This document shows, piece by piece, positions 1 to 8,623 of a stretch of DNA of 40,634 nt. How positions within the stretch are numbered: the first letter of the stretch is position 1; each line of letters begins with the position of its first letter. The DNA is from an uncultured Clostridia bacterium (lineage in GTDB: Bacteria; Bacillota; Clostridia; Christensenellales; UBA1242), in assembly GCA_944349615.1 (NCBI GenBank), contig CALVNK010000003.1, positions 1-40,634 of the forward strand. Reading direction: 5' to 3'. The notes beneath the pieces are model-generated. The model ran no database searches. It worked only from the letters and a program-made list of their open reading frames with translations, and was not told the origin of the DNA. The translations under genes and the position numbers were made by a program.

Positions 1-1
1 A

Positions 2-1891
2 TACTCATTTGATACGGATGGAGGGTCTACTCATGCAGGCGGAACAGCAAATTACGGATCAAACATAACTCTCCCTAAGCCGAATAAGAAAGGGTACACA
101 TTTAAAGGATGGCAACATAGTATAAATAGAAATACATATCAAGCTGGGAGTTATTCAGTAAATGATACAGCAAATTCAGATGCCACAGTTGTATTTACTG
201 CCATATGGGAAGTGAATACATATACTACAACTTTAAATGATGGCACTGGGGCGGTCACTAATTTTGCAGATATGATGATAACAAACTATAACTATACATA
301 TTCAAGCAATGAATACTGCCATACAGTAAATGGAGTGACAATTACCTATGAGAATGGTACAGGGACACTAACATTGAATGGTACACCAACAAATGCATTT
401 ACTATATTTATCAATACAGATTTATCTTTTAAACAAAACGAGGAGTATTCAGTTAAATATACAAAACAAGAAGGCAGTATGACAGGAGGGGGAGCAGGCT
501 GTTTTGTGCTTGAAATATGTGATGAAAATTGGGCAAATTTAAGTACAAGGAATCATTTAGATTTCCAAATGAACGCATCTTCTGGAGAAGCCAAATTAAC
601 TGTTAATGAAAGCGGAGAGACAAATGGCAAAGGGTTGAGACTGTGGTTTTGGTTTAATGCAAACGCAACGCCCGCTAGAGTATTTAACAATTTTAAAATA
701 AAGATTACACTTGAAAAACTTGGCGAAAATCAAAATGTAATAAAGACTGTAAAAGTAACCTACGGTTCACAATTAAGAGGGGTCTCTATACCAAGCAAGA
801 TTGGATATACCTTCAACGGCTATTTCGACATGGCAAGTGGTGGCAAACAGTACTATAAAGAAACAGGCGTGGCAATTACGGAGATTTGGAAAGAAACAAA
901 TAATATTAACCTCTATGCACAGTGGACACCACATTCTTATACAATAGTATTCGATGGGAATGGCAGTACAAGCGGAAATACCTCTTCAAATAGTGCAACT
1001 TATGATAGCAATGTCGTACTTTCTTCAAATGGATTTAAAAGGACAGGTTATGTATTCACAGGCTGGAATACTAAGTCGGACGGGAAAGGTAAAAGTTATT
1101 TAGACAAAGCAACAGTAAAAAACTTGACAAGCGTTGACGGTGCAACAATCACTCTCTATGCACAGTGGGAGGAGACGATTGCAAGCGGTGCAACTGATAT
1201 ATACTCAACAGCGGGAACATATTACATATCGTCACTAGCAGATTTTGTAAAGCTTATCAATACAACAGAGAACCTTGCTATTGGAAATGGTTATACCTTT
1301 ATCCAAACAGCAGACATAGACCTAAGCGGAACATATTTGCCTATCGGTAGATTAAACTCATTCTCAGGAACTTATGACGGACAAGGATATACAATAAGTG
1401 GACTTAGAACATATAATGGGACAGACGCGGATGGCAACTATCTTGAAACAAATGGCGGACTATTTGCAAATGCAAGTGGAGCGACGATAAAGAATTTGAT
1501 AATAGAAGGGGCGAATATATATGGGCAGAATGCCGGAATAATTGCAGGTAGTGGAAATTCAAGTACAAATATATCAAACTGTGTTGTAAGTGGTATCGTC
1601 AATGGAACAAATGCTGGCAGTATAATAGGCAATGGCAATGGAGCGAACATTTCAATGTGTCTAGCAAAAGGAGTAAACACTGCAAGTTTTGCTTCAGGCA
1701 GTGCAAGTATTGATAGTTGTATCTATGAACTAAACGACACAAATAAAACAAGGGGAAAGAGTAGTACCTTTAATAAGTATAGTGAATGGATCTATCCATC
1801 TAATTTTGCCTATCCAATGCCAAAGGCATTTATGTGGTATCCATATCCTGAACTTACAAAAGAGAGTTTGAATACTTGGTTAAATAGGTAA
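2..1891 (+). CDS. C-terminal part of a repeat-rich surface protein (InlB-B/Flg_new and GLUG-like repeats), partial
   Basis: The reading frame is open from the first bases of the window, so the start lies upstream and 629 residues are visible. It contains several Listeria/Bacteroides-type (InlB-B, Flg_new) repeats, recognisable by 'GYTFKGW', 'GYVFTGWNTKSDGKG' and 'LYAQW' endings; the clearest run covers roughly visible residues 255-395. The last 200 residues are Gly/Asn/Ser-rich with short repeats such as 'NAGIIAG' and 'NAGSIIG', typical of GLUG-like beta-helix modules in large secreted adhesins. No LPXTG sorting signal or C-terminal membrane anchor is seen, so the attachment mode is unknown. 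A cell-surface or adhesive role is inferred from the family. The gene ends just before a clear terminator and is unrelated to the heat-shock operon behind it. Confidence 0.8.
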   Translation, partial: YSFDTDGGSTHAGGTANYGSNITLPKPNKKGYTFKGWQHSINRNTYQAGSYSVNDTANSDATVVFTAIWEVNTYTTTLNDGTGAVTNFADMMITNYNYTYSSNEYCHTVNGVTITYENGTGTLTLNGTPTNAFTIFINTDLSFKQNEEYSVKYTKQEGSMTGGGAGCFVLEICDENWANLSTRNHLDFQMNASSGEAKLTVNESGETNGKGLRLWFWFNANATPARVFNNFKIKITLEKLGENQNVIKTVKVTYGSQLRGVSIPSKIGYTFNGYFDMASGGKQYYKETGVAITEIWKETNNINLYAQWTPHSYTIVFDGNGSTSGNTSSNSATYDSNVVLSSNGFKRTGYVFTGWNTKSDGKGKSYLDKATVKNLTSVDGATITLYAQWEETIASGATDIYSTAGTYYISSLADFVKLINTTENLAIGNGYTFIQTADIDLSGTYLPIGRLNSFSGTYDGQGYTISGLRTYNGTDADGNYLETNGGLFANASGATIKNLIIEGANIYGQNAGIIAGSGNSSTNISNCVVSGIVNGTNAGSIIGNGNGANISMCLAKGVNTASFASGSASIDSCIYELNDTNKTRGKSSTFNKYSEWIYPSNFAYPMPKAFMWYPYPELTKESLNTWLNR

Positions 1892-1901
1892 AAAATAAAT
1901 T

Positions 1902-1930
1902 AGACTTGTGTATTTGCATAGGTCTTTTTT
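1902..1930 (+). terminator. Rho-independent terminator of the surface protein gene
   Basis: AGACTTGTG pairs with CATAGGTCT (9 bp including two G-U pairs, 6-nt loop) and is followed directly by a run of T. It begins 11 nt after the stop codon. Confidence 0.8.
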
Positions 1931-1991
1931 ATTGTTGGACACAATTCAACCTGCTTTATAAAAAAAATTTTAAAAAAAATGGCAAAAAGGG

Positions 1992-2020
1992 TTGACTAAT
2001 TTGTGAAAAATGCATATACT
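1992..2020 (+). promoter_or_regulatory. sigma-A promoter of the hrcA heat-shock operon
   Basis: TTGACT (1992-1997), 17-nt spacer, TATACT (2015-2020). Transcription should begin near 2027, inside the CIRCE operator, so HrcA would block initiation. Confidence 0.85.
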
Positions 2021-2024
2021 ATTG

Positions 2025-2051
2025 CTAGCACTTGAAATATGAGAGTGCTAA
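2025..2051 (+). promoter_or_regulatory. CIRCE operator (HrcA binding site)
   Basis: CTAGCACTT, 9-nt spacer, GAGTGCTAA. This matches the consensus inverted repeat TTAGCACTC-N9-GAGTGCTAA at 16 of 18 positions; both deviations are in the left arm. It overlaps the expected transcription start and lies ahead of the gene for its own repressor, the classical autoregulated arrangement. Confidence 0.93.
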
Positions 2052-2074
2052 AAAAGTCGAAAATAGAGGTTGAT

Positions 2075-3076
2075 ATGGGGTTGTCAGATCGTAAAAAGAA
2101 AATTCTTTGTATGGCAGTTGAAGAATACATCAAAGATTGTTCTCCAATAACAAGTGGGGGAATAAAAGACGCGACAAGCCTTGAGTGTTCAACAGCCACT
2201 CTTCGAAGCGAACTTAATGCGCTTGAAGCCATGGGATATTTAAGACAGTTGCATACATCGGGCGGGAGAATTCCTACTGCACAAGGATATAGATTCTATG
2301 TAGAAAATCTGCTCTCAAATGCCAACTTTACAGAGAGTGAAATTGATAAAGTAGGGCAGATAATAGATTCTAAGACTAATTCACTAAGCGAGATAGTCAG
2401 CGGTATTGCTAAGGCGCTTAGTCAAGCAACAAATTATCCGACCGTTGTCATGGTTGATGGGCTTGAAAATCTCATTTTGACTGAATTTAAAATCATACCA
2501 CTTCTTGAGGACAAACTCATGGTGCTGATTGGCACTGTTGCAGGATATCTCACTCAAAATATAGAGGTGAAAGCAACGAGCGAAGATTGTGAAAATGCAT
2601 CGATTTATCTCACAAATCACTTTAGAGGTGAAACAATTGGAACGATGATTGACAATATTGAGCAGTTTGAAGATGGTATGCACAGTGAAATTGACGCATT
2701 TAGCGAAGTTGTCAAGACACTCATTGCAGGGCTTAAAAAGTTAAACAGCCAAAAGCAATTTAATGTAAGGCGAGAAGGTAGTGCGAAGCTTCTTGAAAAC
2801 AAGGACGGCATAGAAGATGCAAAAAATGTCTTAGGCGTGCTTGAGGACGAAGATAAATTGTCGGACATAATGCAGATCAAGGGGGAAGGCACGATTGAAG
2901 TCACTGTGGCTGACGAAGATGATGCCAAGTGCTCGGTTGTGAAGGCGCCTATCAAGGTTGGCGGACGACAACTTGCCTCGATTGGTGTTATTGGACCTCA
3001 AAGAATGGACTATGCAGGAATTGCAAGTGCGCTTAAGGTGCTGATTGACAACTTAAACGACTTAAAAGGAGAATAG
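2075..3076 (+). CDS. hrcA: Heat-inducible transcription repressor HrcA
   Basis: Encodes 333 residues, the usual HrcA length. HrcA is a dimeric winged-helix repressor that binds CIRCE and is kept active by GroEL, silencing dnaK and groE operons without stress. The N-terminal region has the family helix-turn-helix with 'SGGIKDATSLECSTATLRSELNALE' spacing and the conserved 'TSGGRIPTAQGYRFYV' stretch; the C-terminal part ends in a GAF-like segment with 'GVIGPQRMDYAGIASALKVL', highly typical. The start at 2075 is preferred: an in-frame ATG at 2039 lies within CIRCE and close to the transcription start, whereas 2075 has AGAGG 6 nt upstream. It is directly followed by grpE with no gap. Confidence 0.95.
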   Translation: MGLSDRKKKILCMAVEEYIKDCSPITSGGIKDATSLECSTATLRSELNALEAMGYLRQLHTSGGRIPTAQGYRFYVENLLSNANFTESEIDKVGQIIDSKTNSLSEIVSGIAKALSQATNYPTVVMVDGLENLILTEFKIIPLLEDKLMVLIGTVAGYLTQNIEVKATSEDCENASIYLTNHFRGETIGTMIDNIEQFEDGMHSEIDAFSEVVKTLIAGLKKLNSQKQFNVRREGSAKLLENKDGIEDAKNVLGVLEDEDKLSDIMQIKGEGTIEVTVADEDDAKCSVVKAPIKVGGRQLASIGVIGPQRMDYAGIASALKVLIDNLNDLKGE

Positions 3077-3772
3077 ATGAGAGGAAAACATAGAGAGCGT
3101 GAAGAAAATCTTAGCGAGAGCGAAGAGGTAAAAAATCAAGACATTTCATACGAAGAAATGGAAGAAGACAAGCAAAAATGCAAATGCGATGAAGGTTGCT
3201 CTTGCACAGATGACTGCAAGTGCGGCGAAGATTGCGATTGTTACAAAGGTGACAACAAGGATTGCGGACATTGCCATTGTCATGATAGCTTACAAAACGA
3301 TCAATGTGATTGTTGCGAGGAAAACCATGAAGAAGAATCTAGCAAAAAAGATTTGGCGAGCGAATATTTAAACATGGCAAGACAAATTCAGGCAGATTTT
3401 GAAAACTTTAGGCGTCACGCAGTAGATGACATAAAGAAATCGCGAATAGAAGGTCAGGAGTCGGTAATAGAGGTTTTCTTGCCTTGTCTTGATACTTTTA
3501 AGGAAGCGAAGAAAAGCATAAACGATGAAAATGTGCTTAAAGGTGTGCAGATGATTGAAGATAAAATTCAAGATGCGCTTAAATCACTTGGTGTAGAAAA
3601 GATTGCCTCAGTTGGCGAAAAATTTAATCCGCATCTGCACCATGTAATTGCTGTTATGAAAGACAGCGAAAAAGACAACGATATCATACTTGATGAATAT
3701 CAAGCGGGATATAAATTTAATGACAAAGTTATAAGATATGCTATGGTCTTAGTCAATAAAAAGGAGGATTAA
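3077..3772 (+). CDS. grpE: Nucleotide exchange factor GrpE with cysteine-rich N-terminal extension
   Basis: GrpE releases ADP from DnaK. From about residue 93 the protein has the family features: a long helix with 'FENFRRH', then a head domain with '[16 protein letters not shown]' and a C-terminal '[16 protein letters not shown]'. The ATG follows the hrcA stop directly and has AAGGAG 5 nt upstream. What is odd is the N-terminus: between residues 35 and 80 there are 14 cysteines, mostly in CxC and CxxC spacing and mixed with Asp, Glu, Lys and three His. This looks like a small metallothionein-like or metal-binding segment. Ordinary GrpE has an acidic, disordered N-terminus without cysteines. 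The core function is secure; the role of the extension is unknown. Confidence 0.93.
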   Translation: MRGKHREREENLSESEEVKNQDISYEEMEEDKQKCKCDEGCSCTDDCKCGEDCDCYKGDNKDCGHCHCHDSLQNDQCDCCEENHEEESSKKDLASEYLNMARQIQADFENFRRHAVDDIKKSRIEGQESVIEVFLPCLDTFKEAKKSINDENVLKGVQMIEDKIQDALKSLGVEKIASVGEKFNPHLHHVIAVMKDSEKDNDIILDEYQAGYKFNDKVIRYAMVLVNKKED

Positions 3773-3776
3773 AATT

Positions 3777-5621
3777 ATGGGAAAAATTATTGGAATAGAC
3801 TTAGGTACAACAAATTCTTGTGTTGCTGTAATGGAAGGCGGAAAGCCTACTGTTATTGCAAATGCTGAAGGGGATAGAACAACTCCTTCGGTTGTCGCTT
3901 ATACTAAAGAAGGCGAAAGACTTGTCGGCAAGGTTGCCAAAAGACAGGCAATTGTAAATGCCGAAAACACTGTACAATCTATCAAAAGAGAGATGGGTAC
4001 AAACTACAAAGTTACATTGAATGGCAAGGAATACACTCCACAAGAGATTTCTGCCATGATCTTGTCAAAACTTAAGGCAGATGCTGAGAGCTATCTTGGC
4101 GGAGCAGTTACTCAAGCAGTTATTACAGTTCCTGCTTACTTTAATGACTCACAGCGTCAAGCTACAAAAGATGCAGGTAAAATTGCAGGACTTGAAGTAC
4201 TTCGTATTATCAACGAACCAACTGCTGCCGCTCTTGCTTACGGACTTGACAAGGGTGAAAACTCAAATCAAAAGATACTCGTATATGACCTTGGTGGCGG
4301 TACTTTCGATGTATCTATACTTGAGATTGGTGACGGCGTATTTGAAGTTCTTTCAACAAATGGTAACACCCGTCTTGGTGGAGATGACTTCGATAATAGA
4401 ATTATCGACCTTCTTGTTGAAGAGTTTAAAAAGACAAACGGTATAGACCTTACAAGTGACAAACTTGCTATGCAAAGACTTAAGGAAGCGGCAGAAAAGG
4501 CTAAAATCGACCTTTCAGCTACTCCAAAAACAACAATCTCACTTCCATTTATTTCAGCTGATGCAACAGGCCCTAAACATATGGAATATGAGCTTACTCG
4601 TGCAAAATTTGACTCAATTACAGAAGATCTTGTAAAAGAAACAATCGACTGCACTGTGAGAGCACTACAAGACGCCAAACTTGACAAAAATCAAATTGAC
4701 AAAGTTGTTCTCGTTGGTGGTTCAACAAGAATTCCAGCAGTTCAGGAAGCTGTTAAATCATTTACTGGTAAAGAGCCTTACAAGGGCATCAACCCTGACG
4801 AATGTGTGGCTGTCGGTGCTGCAATACAGGCTGGCGTTCTTGGCGGAGAAGTTAAAGATGTCCTTCTTCTTGATGTTACTCCACTTTCACTTGGTATCGA
4901 AACACTTGGCGGAGTATTTACAAAACTTATCGAGAGAAATACAACTATCCCTACAAGAAAATCACAGATCTTCTCAACTGCTGTAGATAATCAGCCAGGA
5001 GTTGATATCCATGTTCTTCAAGGTGAAAGAGAGTTCGCAAATCAAAACAAGACTCTTGGAAGATTCCAACTTTCAGATATTCCACCAGCACCAAGAGGCG
5101 TTCCTCAAATCGAAGTTACATTCGATATTGATGCTAACGGTATCGTTAAAGTATCTGCAAAAGACCTTGGCACAAACAAGGAGCAGAATATAACAATCAC
5201 TGCTTCATCAAACCTTAAGGAAGAAGATATCGAAAAGGCAATCAAAGAGGCAGAAGCTCACGCTGAAGAAGATAAGAGGAGAAAGGAACTGGTAGAAACT
5301 AAAAACCAGGCTGATAACTTAGTTTACGGCCTTGAAAAGATGCTTAAAGAAAATGGCGACAAACTCGAAGAGGCTGATAAGAAGAAGCTTGAAGAAGCAA
5401 TCGAAAAATCTAAGAAAGACTTTGAGAGTGAAGATATCGAAGTTGTTAAGAAGGCTATTGACGAACTCACAAATGTTTCAAATGGTATTGTTTCTAAGAT
5501 GTACAGTTCAGCAAACCCTAACGGAAATGCTGGTGCAAATGGTGATGCAGGCGCAAGTGATGGCTCAAACGGCGACAATGGCTCAGATCCTGAAGTAGTT
5601 GTTGACGATGACAATAAGTAA
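3777..5621 (+). CDS. dnaK: Chaperone protein DnaK (Hsp70)
   Basis: ATP-driven cytoplasmic chaperone acting with DnaJ and GrpE. The 614 residues match the Gram-positive DnaK length. It starts '[17 protein letters not shown]' (phosphate-1 loop), carries '[16 protein letters not shown]' (phosphate-2) and '[17 protein letters not shown]' (adenosine motif), then the linker '[16 protein letters not shown]' into the substrate-binding domain and a helical lid. The tail is rich in Gly, Asn and Asp. AAGGAGG lies 8 nt upstream of the ATG. Codon choice looks biased (many ctt, atc, ttc, aac codons), as expected for a highly expressed gene. It is co-transcribed with hrcA and grpE. Confidence 0.98.
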   Translation: MGKIIGIDLGTTNSCVAVMEGGKPTVIANAEGDRTTPSVVAYTKEGERLVGKVAKRQAIVNAENTVQSIKREMGTNYKVTLNGKEYTPQEISAMILSKLKADAESYLGGAVTQAVITVPAYFNDSQRQATKDAGKIAGLEVLRIINEPTAAALAYGLDKGENSNQKILVYDLGGGTFDVSILEIGDGVFEVLSTNGNTRLGGDDFDNRIIDLLVEEFKKTNGIDLTSDKLAMQRLKEAAEKAKIDLSATPKTTISLPFISADATGPKHMEYELTRAKFDSITEDLVKETIDCTVRALQDAKLDKNQIDKVVLVGGSTRIPAVQEAVKSFTGKEPYKGINPDECVAVGAAIQAGVLGGEVKDVLLLDVTPLSLGIETLGGVFTKLIERNTTIPTRKSQIFSTAVDNQPGVDIHVLQGEREFANQNKTLGRFQLSDIPPAPRGVPQIEVTFDIDANGIVKVSAKDLGTNKEQNITITASSNLKEEDIEKAIKEAEAHAEEDKRRKELVETKNQADNLVYGLEKMLKENGDKLEEADKKKLEEAIEKSKKDFESEDIEVVKKAIDELTNVSNGIVSKMYSSANPNGNAGANGDAGASDGSNGDNGSDPEVVVDDDNK

Positions 5622-5622
5622 T

Positions 5623-6086
5623 ATGAAATATCTATTGATAGTTGATGTCCAAAATGGATTTATTAATGACAAAAATAGTAAGATTGTTCCAAATATAGAA
5701 AAATTGGTAAAATCCTAGATTTCGATGAGATAATCGTTACTAAATTTATTAATAAACCAGACAGTCAATATTTTAAGCAATTAAATTGGCAAAAAATGAC
5801 AAGTTCGCCGGATATAGATTTGGCATTCAATTTACAAGATCAAGCGAAGGTGACAATTATAGAAAAAACATCTTATTCGCTTCCACAAAACATTGTAAAT
5901 TCTCTTTTTGATGATGATGCCGAGATCTATATCTGCGGACTTAATTATGTTGCTTGCGTGCTTGCGATAGGCTTTCAGTTATTTGATTTAGGATATGGCG
6001 TCAAATTTTTGATGAATGCTATCTCAACTGCAAACTCTGAGCCAATGCCCATTGAATATTTTGAAAAGATTATTATAATAAAATAG
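5623..6086 (+). pseudogene. Isochorismatase/nicotinamidase-type cysteine hydrolase, frameshifted
   Basis: The first 31 codons from ATG 5623 read 'MKYLLIVDVQNGFIND...', the hallmark start of the isochorismatase-like cysteine hydrolase family with its catalytic Asp in 'IVDVQ', then hit TAG at 5716. Reading resumes one frame lower from about 5710 ('LDFDEIIVTKF') and runs to 6086, including 'AEIYICGLNYVACVLAIG', where the Cys after 'NYVA' matches the family nucleophile. Adding one A in the A-run near 5708-5712 restores a single 154-residue frame, short but plausible for this family. The gene sits inside the heat-shock operon, 1 nt after the dnaK stop. Either it is a recent pseudogene or the consensus lacks a base in a homopolymer. 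The substrate cannot be told. Confidence 0.8.
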
Positions 6087-6123
6087 ATAAAAATTCATAT
6101 ACTTAAAATTTTAAGGAAAAATT

Positions 6124-7245
6124 ATGGCAAATAAAGATTATTATTCAATTCTTGGGGTTGATAAAAATGCAAGTGATGATGAGATCAAATCGGCTTATCG
6201 CAGGCTTGCAAAAAAATATCATCCCGATCTAAATAAAACTGAAGAAGCGGCGGCAAAGTTTAAAGAGATCAATGAAGCCTACCAAGTGCTTGGTGACAGT
6301 CAAAAGCGAGCAAGCTATGATCAGTTTGGCTCAGCCGATGGCAATCCATTCGGCGCAGGTGGAGGCGGTGGCGGCTTTGATGATTTCTTTGGTGGCTCTG
6401 GCGGATTTTCTGATATCTTTTCTGATATCTTCTCTGCTTTTGGCGGAAATGGAAGACGCACGCAGGTTAAAGAACGCGGTCAAGATATAAACACTCAAAT
6501 CACACTTTCTTTTGAAGAAGCATGCTTTGGCTGTGAAAAAAATATCACGCTTTCTAAAATAACAAAGTGTGCTAAGTGCAACGGAACAGGTGCTAAAAAT
6601 GGTAAAGAATTCTCTGTTTGTCCAGAGTGTAATGGTACAGGCAGAGTGCGCTACCAACAAAATACATTGTTTGGTACGACTATTCGAGAAGCAGGCTGTC
6701 CGAAATGTAATGCAACAGGAAAGATTATCAAAGAAAAATGTCCAGATTGCAACGGAAAAGGCTATGAAAAATCTAATAAGACGATCAAAGTCAAATTCCC
6801 TGCTGGAATCGACAATGGTCAAACTCTGCGCATGAAGGGCGAGGGCAATGCACCTGTGCGCGAAGGAATAAATGGAGATTTAAACATCAAAGTCAATGTC
6901 ACGCCACATAAAATCTTGGTGAGAAAGGGCAATGACTTGTATATGGACTTGTATCTTCCTTTCACTACGACTTTGCTTGGTGGCAAGGTTGATATTCCTA
7001 CTTTGGACGGCGTATATCAATTAAATATTCCAGAACTTACCGCATCTGGTACAGTTATGAGAATAAAAAATAAGGGCGTCAAAGTACTTAATCGAGATAG
7101 TTACGGAGATTTGCTTGTAACTATAAAAGCAGAAGTGCCAAAGAGTTTGGATAAATCTGTCAAAGCAAAACTCAAAGACCTTGCATCGTCAATAGGAGAC
7201 AATTCCTATACAAAATACAATAATTACCTAAGAAAAATGAAATAA
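6124..7245 (+). CDS. dnaJ: Chaperone protein DnaJ (Hsp40)
   Basis: Co-chaperone that delivers substrates to DnaK and stimulates its ATPase. The 373 residues contain, in order, the J domain with the essential HPD at 33-35, a Gly/Phe-rich linker ('[12 protein letters not shown]'), a zinc-binding domain with four CxxC repeats ([32 protein letters not shown]; the third has Ala for the first Gly), and two C-terminal beta domains. Length is normal for a type I DnaJ. AAGGA lies 8 nt ahead of the ATG. It is the last gene of the operon and ends at a terminator shared by position with convergent rsmE. Confidence 0.97.
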   Translation: MANKDYYSILGVDKNASDDEIKSAYRRLAKKYHPDLNKTEEAAAKFKEINEAYQVLGDSQKRASYDQFGSADGNPFGAGGGGGGFDDFFGGSGGFSDIFSDIFSAFGGNGRRTQVKERGQDINTQITLSFEEACFGCEKNITLSKITKCAKCNGTGAKNGKEFSVCPECNGTGRVRYQQNTLFGTTIREAGCPKCNATGKIIKEKCPDCNGKGYEKSNKTIKVKFPAGIDNGQTLRMKGEGNAPVREGINGDLNIKVNVTPHKILVRKGNDLYMDLYLPFTTTLLGGKVDIPTLDGVYQLNIPELTASGTVMRIKNKGVKVLNRDSYGDLLVTIKAEVPKSLDKSVKAKLKDLASSIGDNSYTKYNNYLRKMK

Positions 7246-7252
7246 ATCAAAA

Positions 7253-7293
7253 AGACCAAATAGTGTAAAATACATCATATTGGGTCTTTTTTT
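7253..7293 (+). terminator. Terminator of the hrcA-dnaJ operon
   Basis: AGACCAAATA pairs with TATTGGGTCT with one mismatch, and an inner GTGT/ATACA stem adds to it. It is followed by seven T. It lies between the convergent dnaJ and rsmE genes. Confidence 0.75.
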
Positions 7294-7314
7294 GTTTAAT
7301 AAATTTTAAATTAT

Positions 7315-8013
7315 TTAATTTTTAGTAAAATAGTTTACAAGGGTTAGCAAAGTTAGGCTTGCTGTGTCACAGCGTAAAATTCGCGAGCCGAGTGATGTGG
7401 TGATGACTTTTCTTTGACAAATCTGGGTGGCTTCCTTTTCGCTAAAACCGCCTTCAGCACCGACAATCAATGCAATGTTATCAAAACTTGAAATTTTTGC
7501 AAAATCATAATACTCTTTGCATTTCTCATAAGCAAAGATCACACAGTCAAATTTAGATAATTTTTCTAGCATTTTGTCAAAGGATAAAATGTCATTTGCC
7601 GAGATCAGTTTACTACGCTCACATTGTTTGCAAGCGGTCATGATTTGTGAAGAAAGTCTTTCTTTTTTTAGTGGCATATTCGCAGAATATTCACTTTTGA
7701 AAAAATATAGATCACTCACGCCAAGTTCTATTGATTTTGCAACGGTTTTATCAAAATAATCTTTTTTTGGTAACATTTGAAAAAGAGTGATGTGTTTTTT
7801 AGGATTGCTTTTATTTTCTTGAATATCGTCTATATCACAAATGCATCTATCTTTTAAAATAGATTTTATAGTACAGTAATAGTCATTGTCATCACTGATA
7901 CAGGCGATAAGTTTATCACCTTCGCTCATTCTCAGCACTTTTTTGAGATGAAAAAACTCATCTTCTAAAATAATTATTTCATTTCCTTTTTTTTCGCCAA
8001 AAAATCTTCTCAT
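7315..8013 (-). CDS. rsmE: 16S rRNA (uracil1498-N3)-methyltransferase RsmE
   Basis: Methylates U1498 in helix 44 of 16S rRNA using S-adenosylmethionine; it is a SPOUT/trefoil-knot enzyme. The 232 residues match the family. The N-terminal PUA-like part starts 'MRRFFGEKKG', and the knot carries 'ALIVGAEGGFSEKEA' and 'TSLGSRILRCDTASLTLL', which are the SAM-binding loops. In many Firmicutes rsmE follows dnaJ and prmA in the same direction; here it faces dnaJ from the opposite strand and prmA is absent. No Shine-Dalgarno is present: the -10 hexamer ends 6 nt before the ATG, so the message is predicted to be leaderless. Confidence 0.95.
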   Translation of the reverse strand: MRRFFGEKKGNEIIILEDEFFHLKKVLRMSEGDKLIACISDDNDYYCTIKSILKDRCICDIDDIQENKSNPKKHITLFQMLPKKDYFDKTVAKSIELGVSDLYFFKSEYSANMPLKKERLSSQIMTACKQCERSKLISANDILSFDKMLEKLSKFDCVIFAYEKCKEYYDFAKISSFDNIALIVGAEGGFSEKEATQICQRKVITTSLGSRILRCDTASLTLLTLVNYFTKN

Positions 8014-8019
8014 GAATGT

Positions 8020-8048
8020 ATTATAGCATGATTTTAATATATTTAAAA
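8020..8048 (-). promoter_or_regulatory. Promoter of rsmE, extended -10, predicted leaderless start
   Basis: On the minus strand TGCTATAAT (extended -10; TATAAT covers 8020-8025) is followed by only 6 nt before the rsmE ATG at 8013. The -35 (TTTTAA, 17-nt spacer) is weak, which suits an extended -10 promoter. Confidence 0.65.
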
Positions 8049-8134
8049 ATAATAATTTAATTTTCCTTTATATTTGCGATTTAGCAAAAAAACATATTTT
8101 TAATAATAAATTTAAGTTTTTTTTGATTTTTTTC

Positions 8135-8449
8135 TTATATTTTTCTATTTTTGCCATTGCATCTTGATAGAAGATAGCCTGCAAAGAAATAGAATGCGCG
8201 GTTATCTATATTACATACAGGGTTCGGTGGCGAGCAAGGCGGAAAATTTGGCTGGCAGGGACATGAAAAGTCGCAACTTGGCTGGCAATGAAATGAAAAA
8301 TCGCAATTAGGTGGTGTGGCGTAATGTGGCGGAGGAAAACAGTTTTGGCATGGATTTGAAAATGTCCAATTGCCTAAAAATCTATTACAGCCACAGGGAC
8401 TACAAAGGTCAATGAAAGCGCCTTGGCGATATCTTGTGTTTATAAGCAT
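8135..8449 (-). CDS. Small cysteine- and proline-rich protein of unknown function
   Basis: Encodes 104 residues with 13 Cys and many Pro, Asn and Phe. The middle holds two copies of a 10-residue repeat of the form xCDFSxxCQP (bases about 8242-8310, a 30-nt tandem repeat in DNA). The C-terminal stretch 'NIDNRAFYFFAGYLLSRC' is more hydrophobic. No signal peptide is evident. A good ribosome-binding site (AAAGGAG, 7 nt before the ATG) supports translation, and a TTGACA lies about 40 nt upstream on the minus strand. I do not recognise the family. The Cys density suggests metal binding or a disulfide-crosslinked structural protein such as a coat or crust component; that is inference only. Confidence 0.65.
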   Translation of the reverse strand: MLINTRYRQGAFIDLCSPCGCNRFLGNWTFSNPCQNCFPPPHYATPPNCDFSFHCQPSCDFSCPCQPNFPPCSPPNPVCNIDNRAFYFFAGYLLSRCNGKNRKI

Positions 8450-8519
8450 TTTTTTCTCCTTTTGTATTTAAGTAATTTTTTTTCAAATTTTTGTTTGTCA
8501 ATAATTTTTATTATTGAAA

Positions 8520-8623
8520 GTCGAATTCCTGGTAGATACTATGTGATGGTGTGCAAATAGCACACAAATTCGACAGAATTTATTAAAATTTTATGACAAT
8601 AAAATTTTAACAACACATAGTAT
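8520..8623. repeat. Cluster of nested and interleaved inverted repeats before the YkvI-like gene
   Basis: Four perfect inverted repeats lie within 104 bp: GTCGAATT (8520-8527) with 8567-8574; ATACTATGTG (8536-8545) with 8614-8623; GTGTGC (8549-8554) with 8560-8565; and TTAAAATTTTAT (8583-8594) with 8599-8610. The first two pairs interleave, so as RNA they would form a pseudoknot. As DNA the second pair could be the termini of an 88-bp element. The last arm touches the start codon of the next gene. Confidence 0.6.

Noticed and set aside
2039-2077. ATG at 2039 as the hrcA start
   Set aside because: It lies inside the CIRCE operator, within about 12 nt of the predicted transcription start, and has no ribosome-binding site; ATG 2075 has one.
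5716-5718. TAG in the cysteine hydrolase read as recoding (stop read-through)
   Set aside because: Reading through stays in the wrong frame; the homologous sequence continues in another frame, so a missing base explains it.
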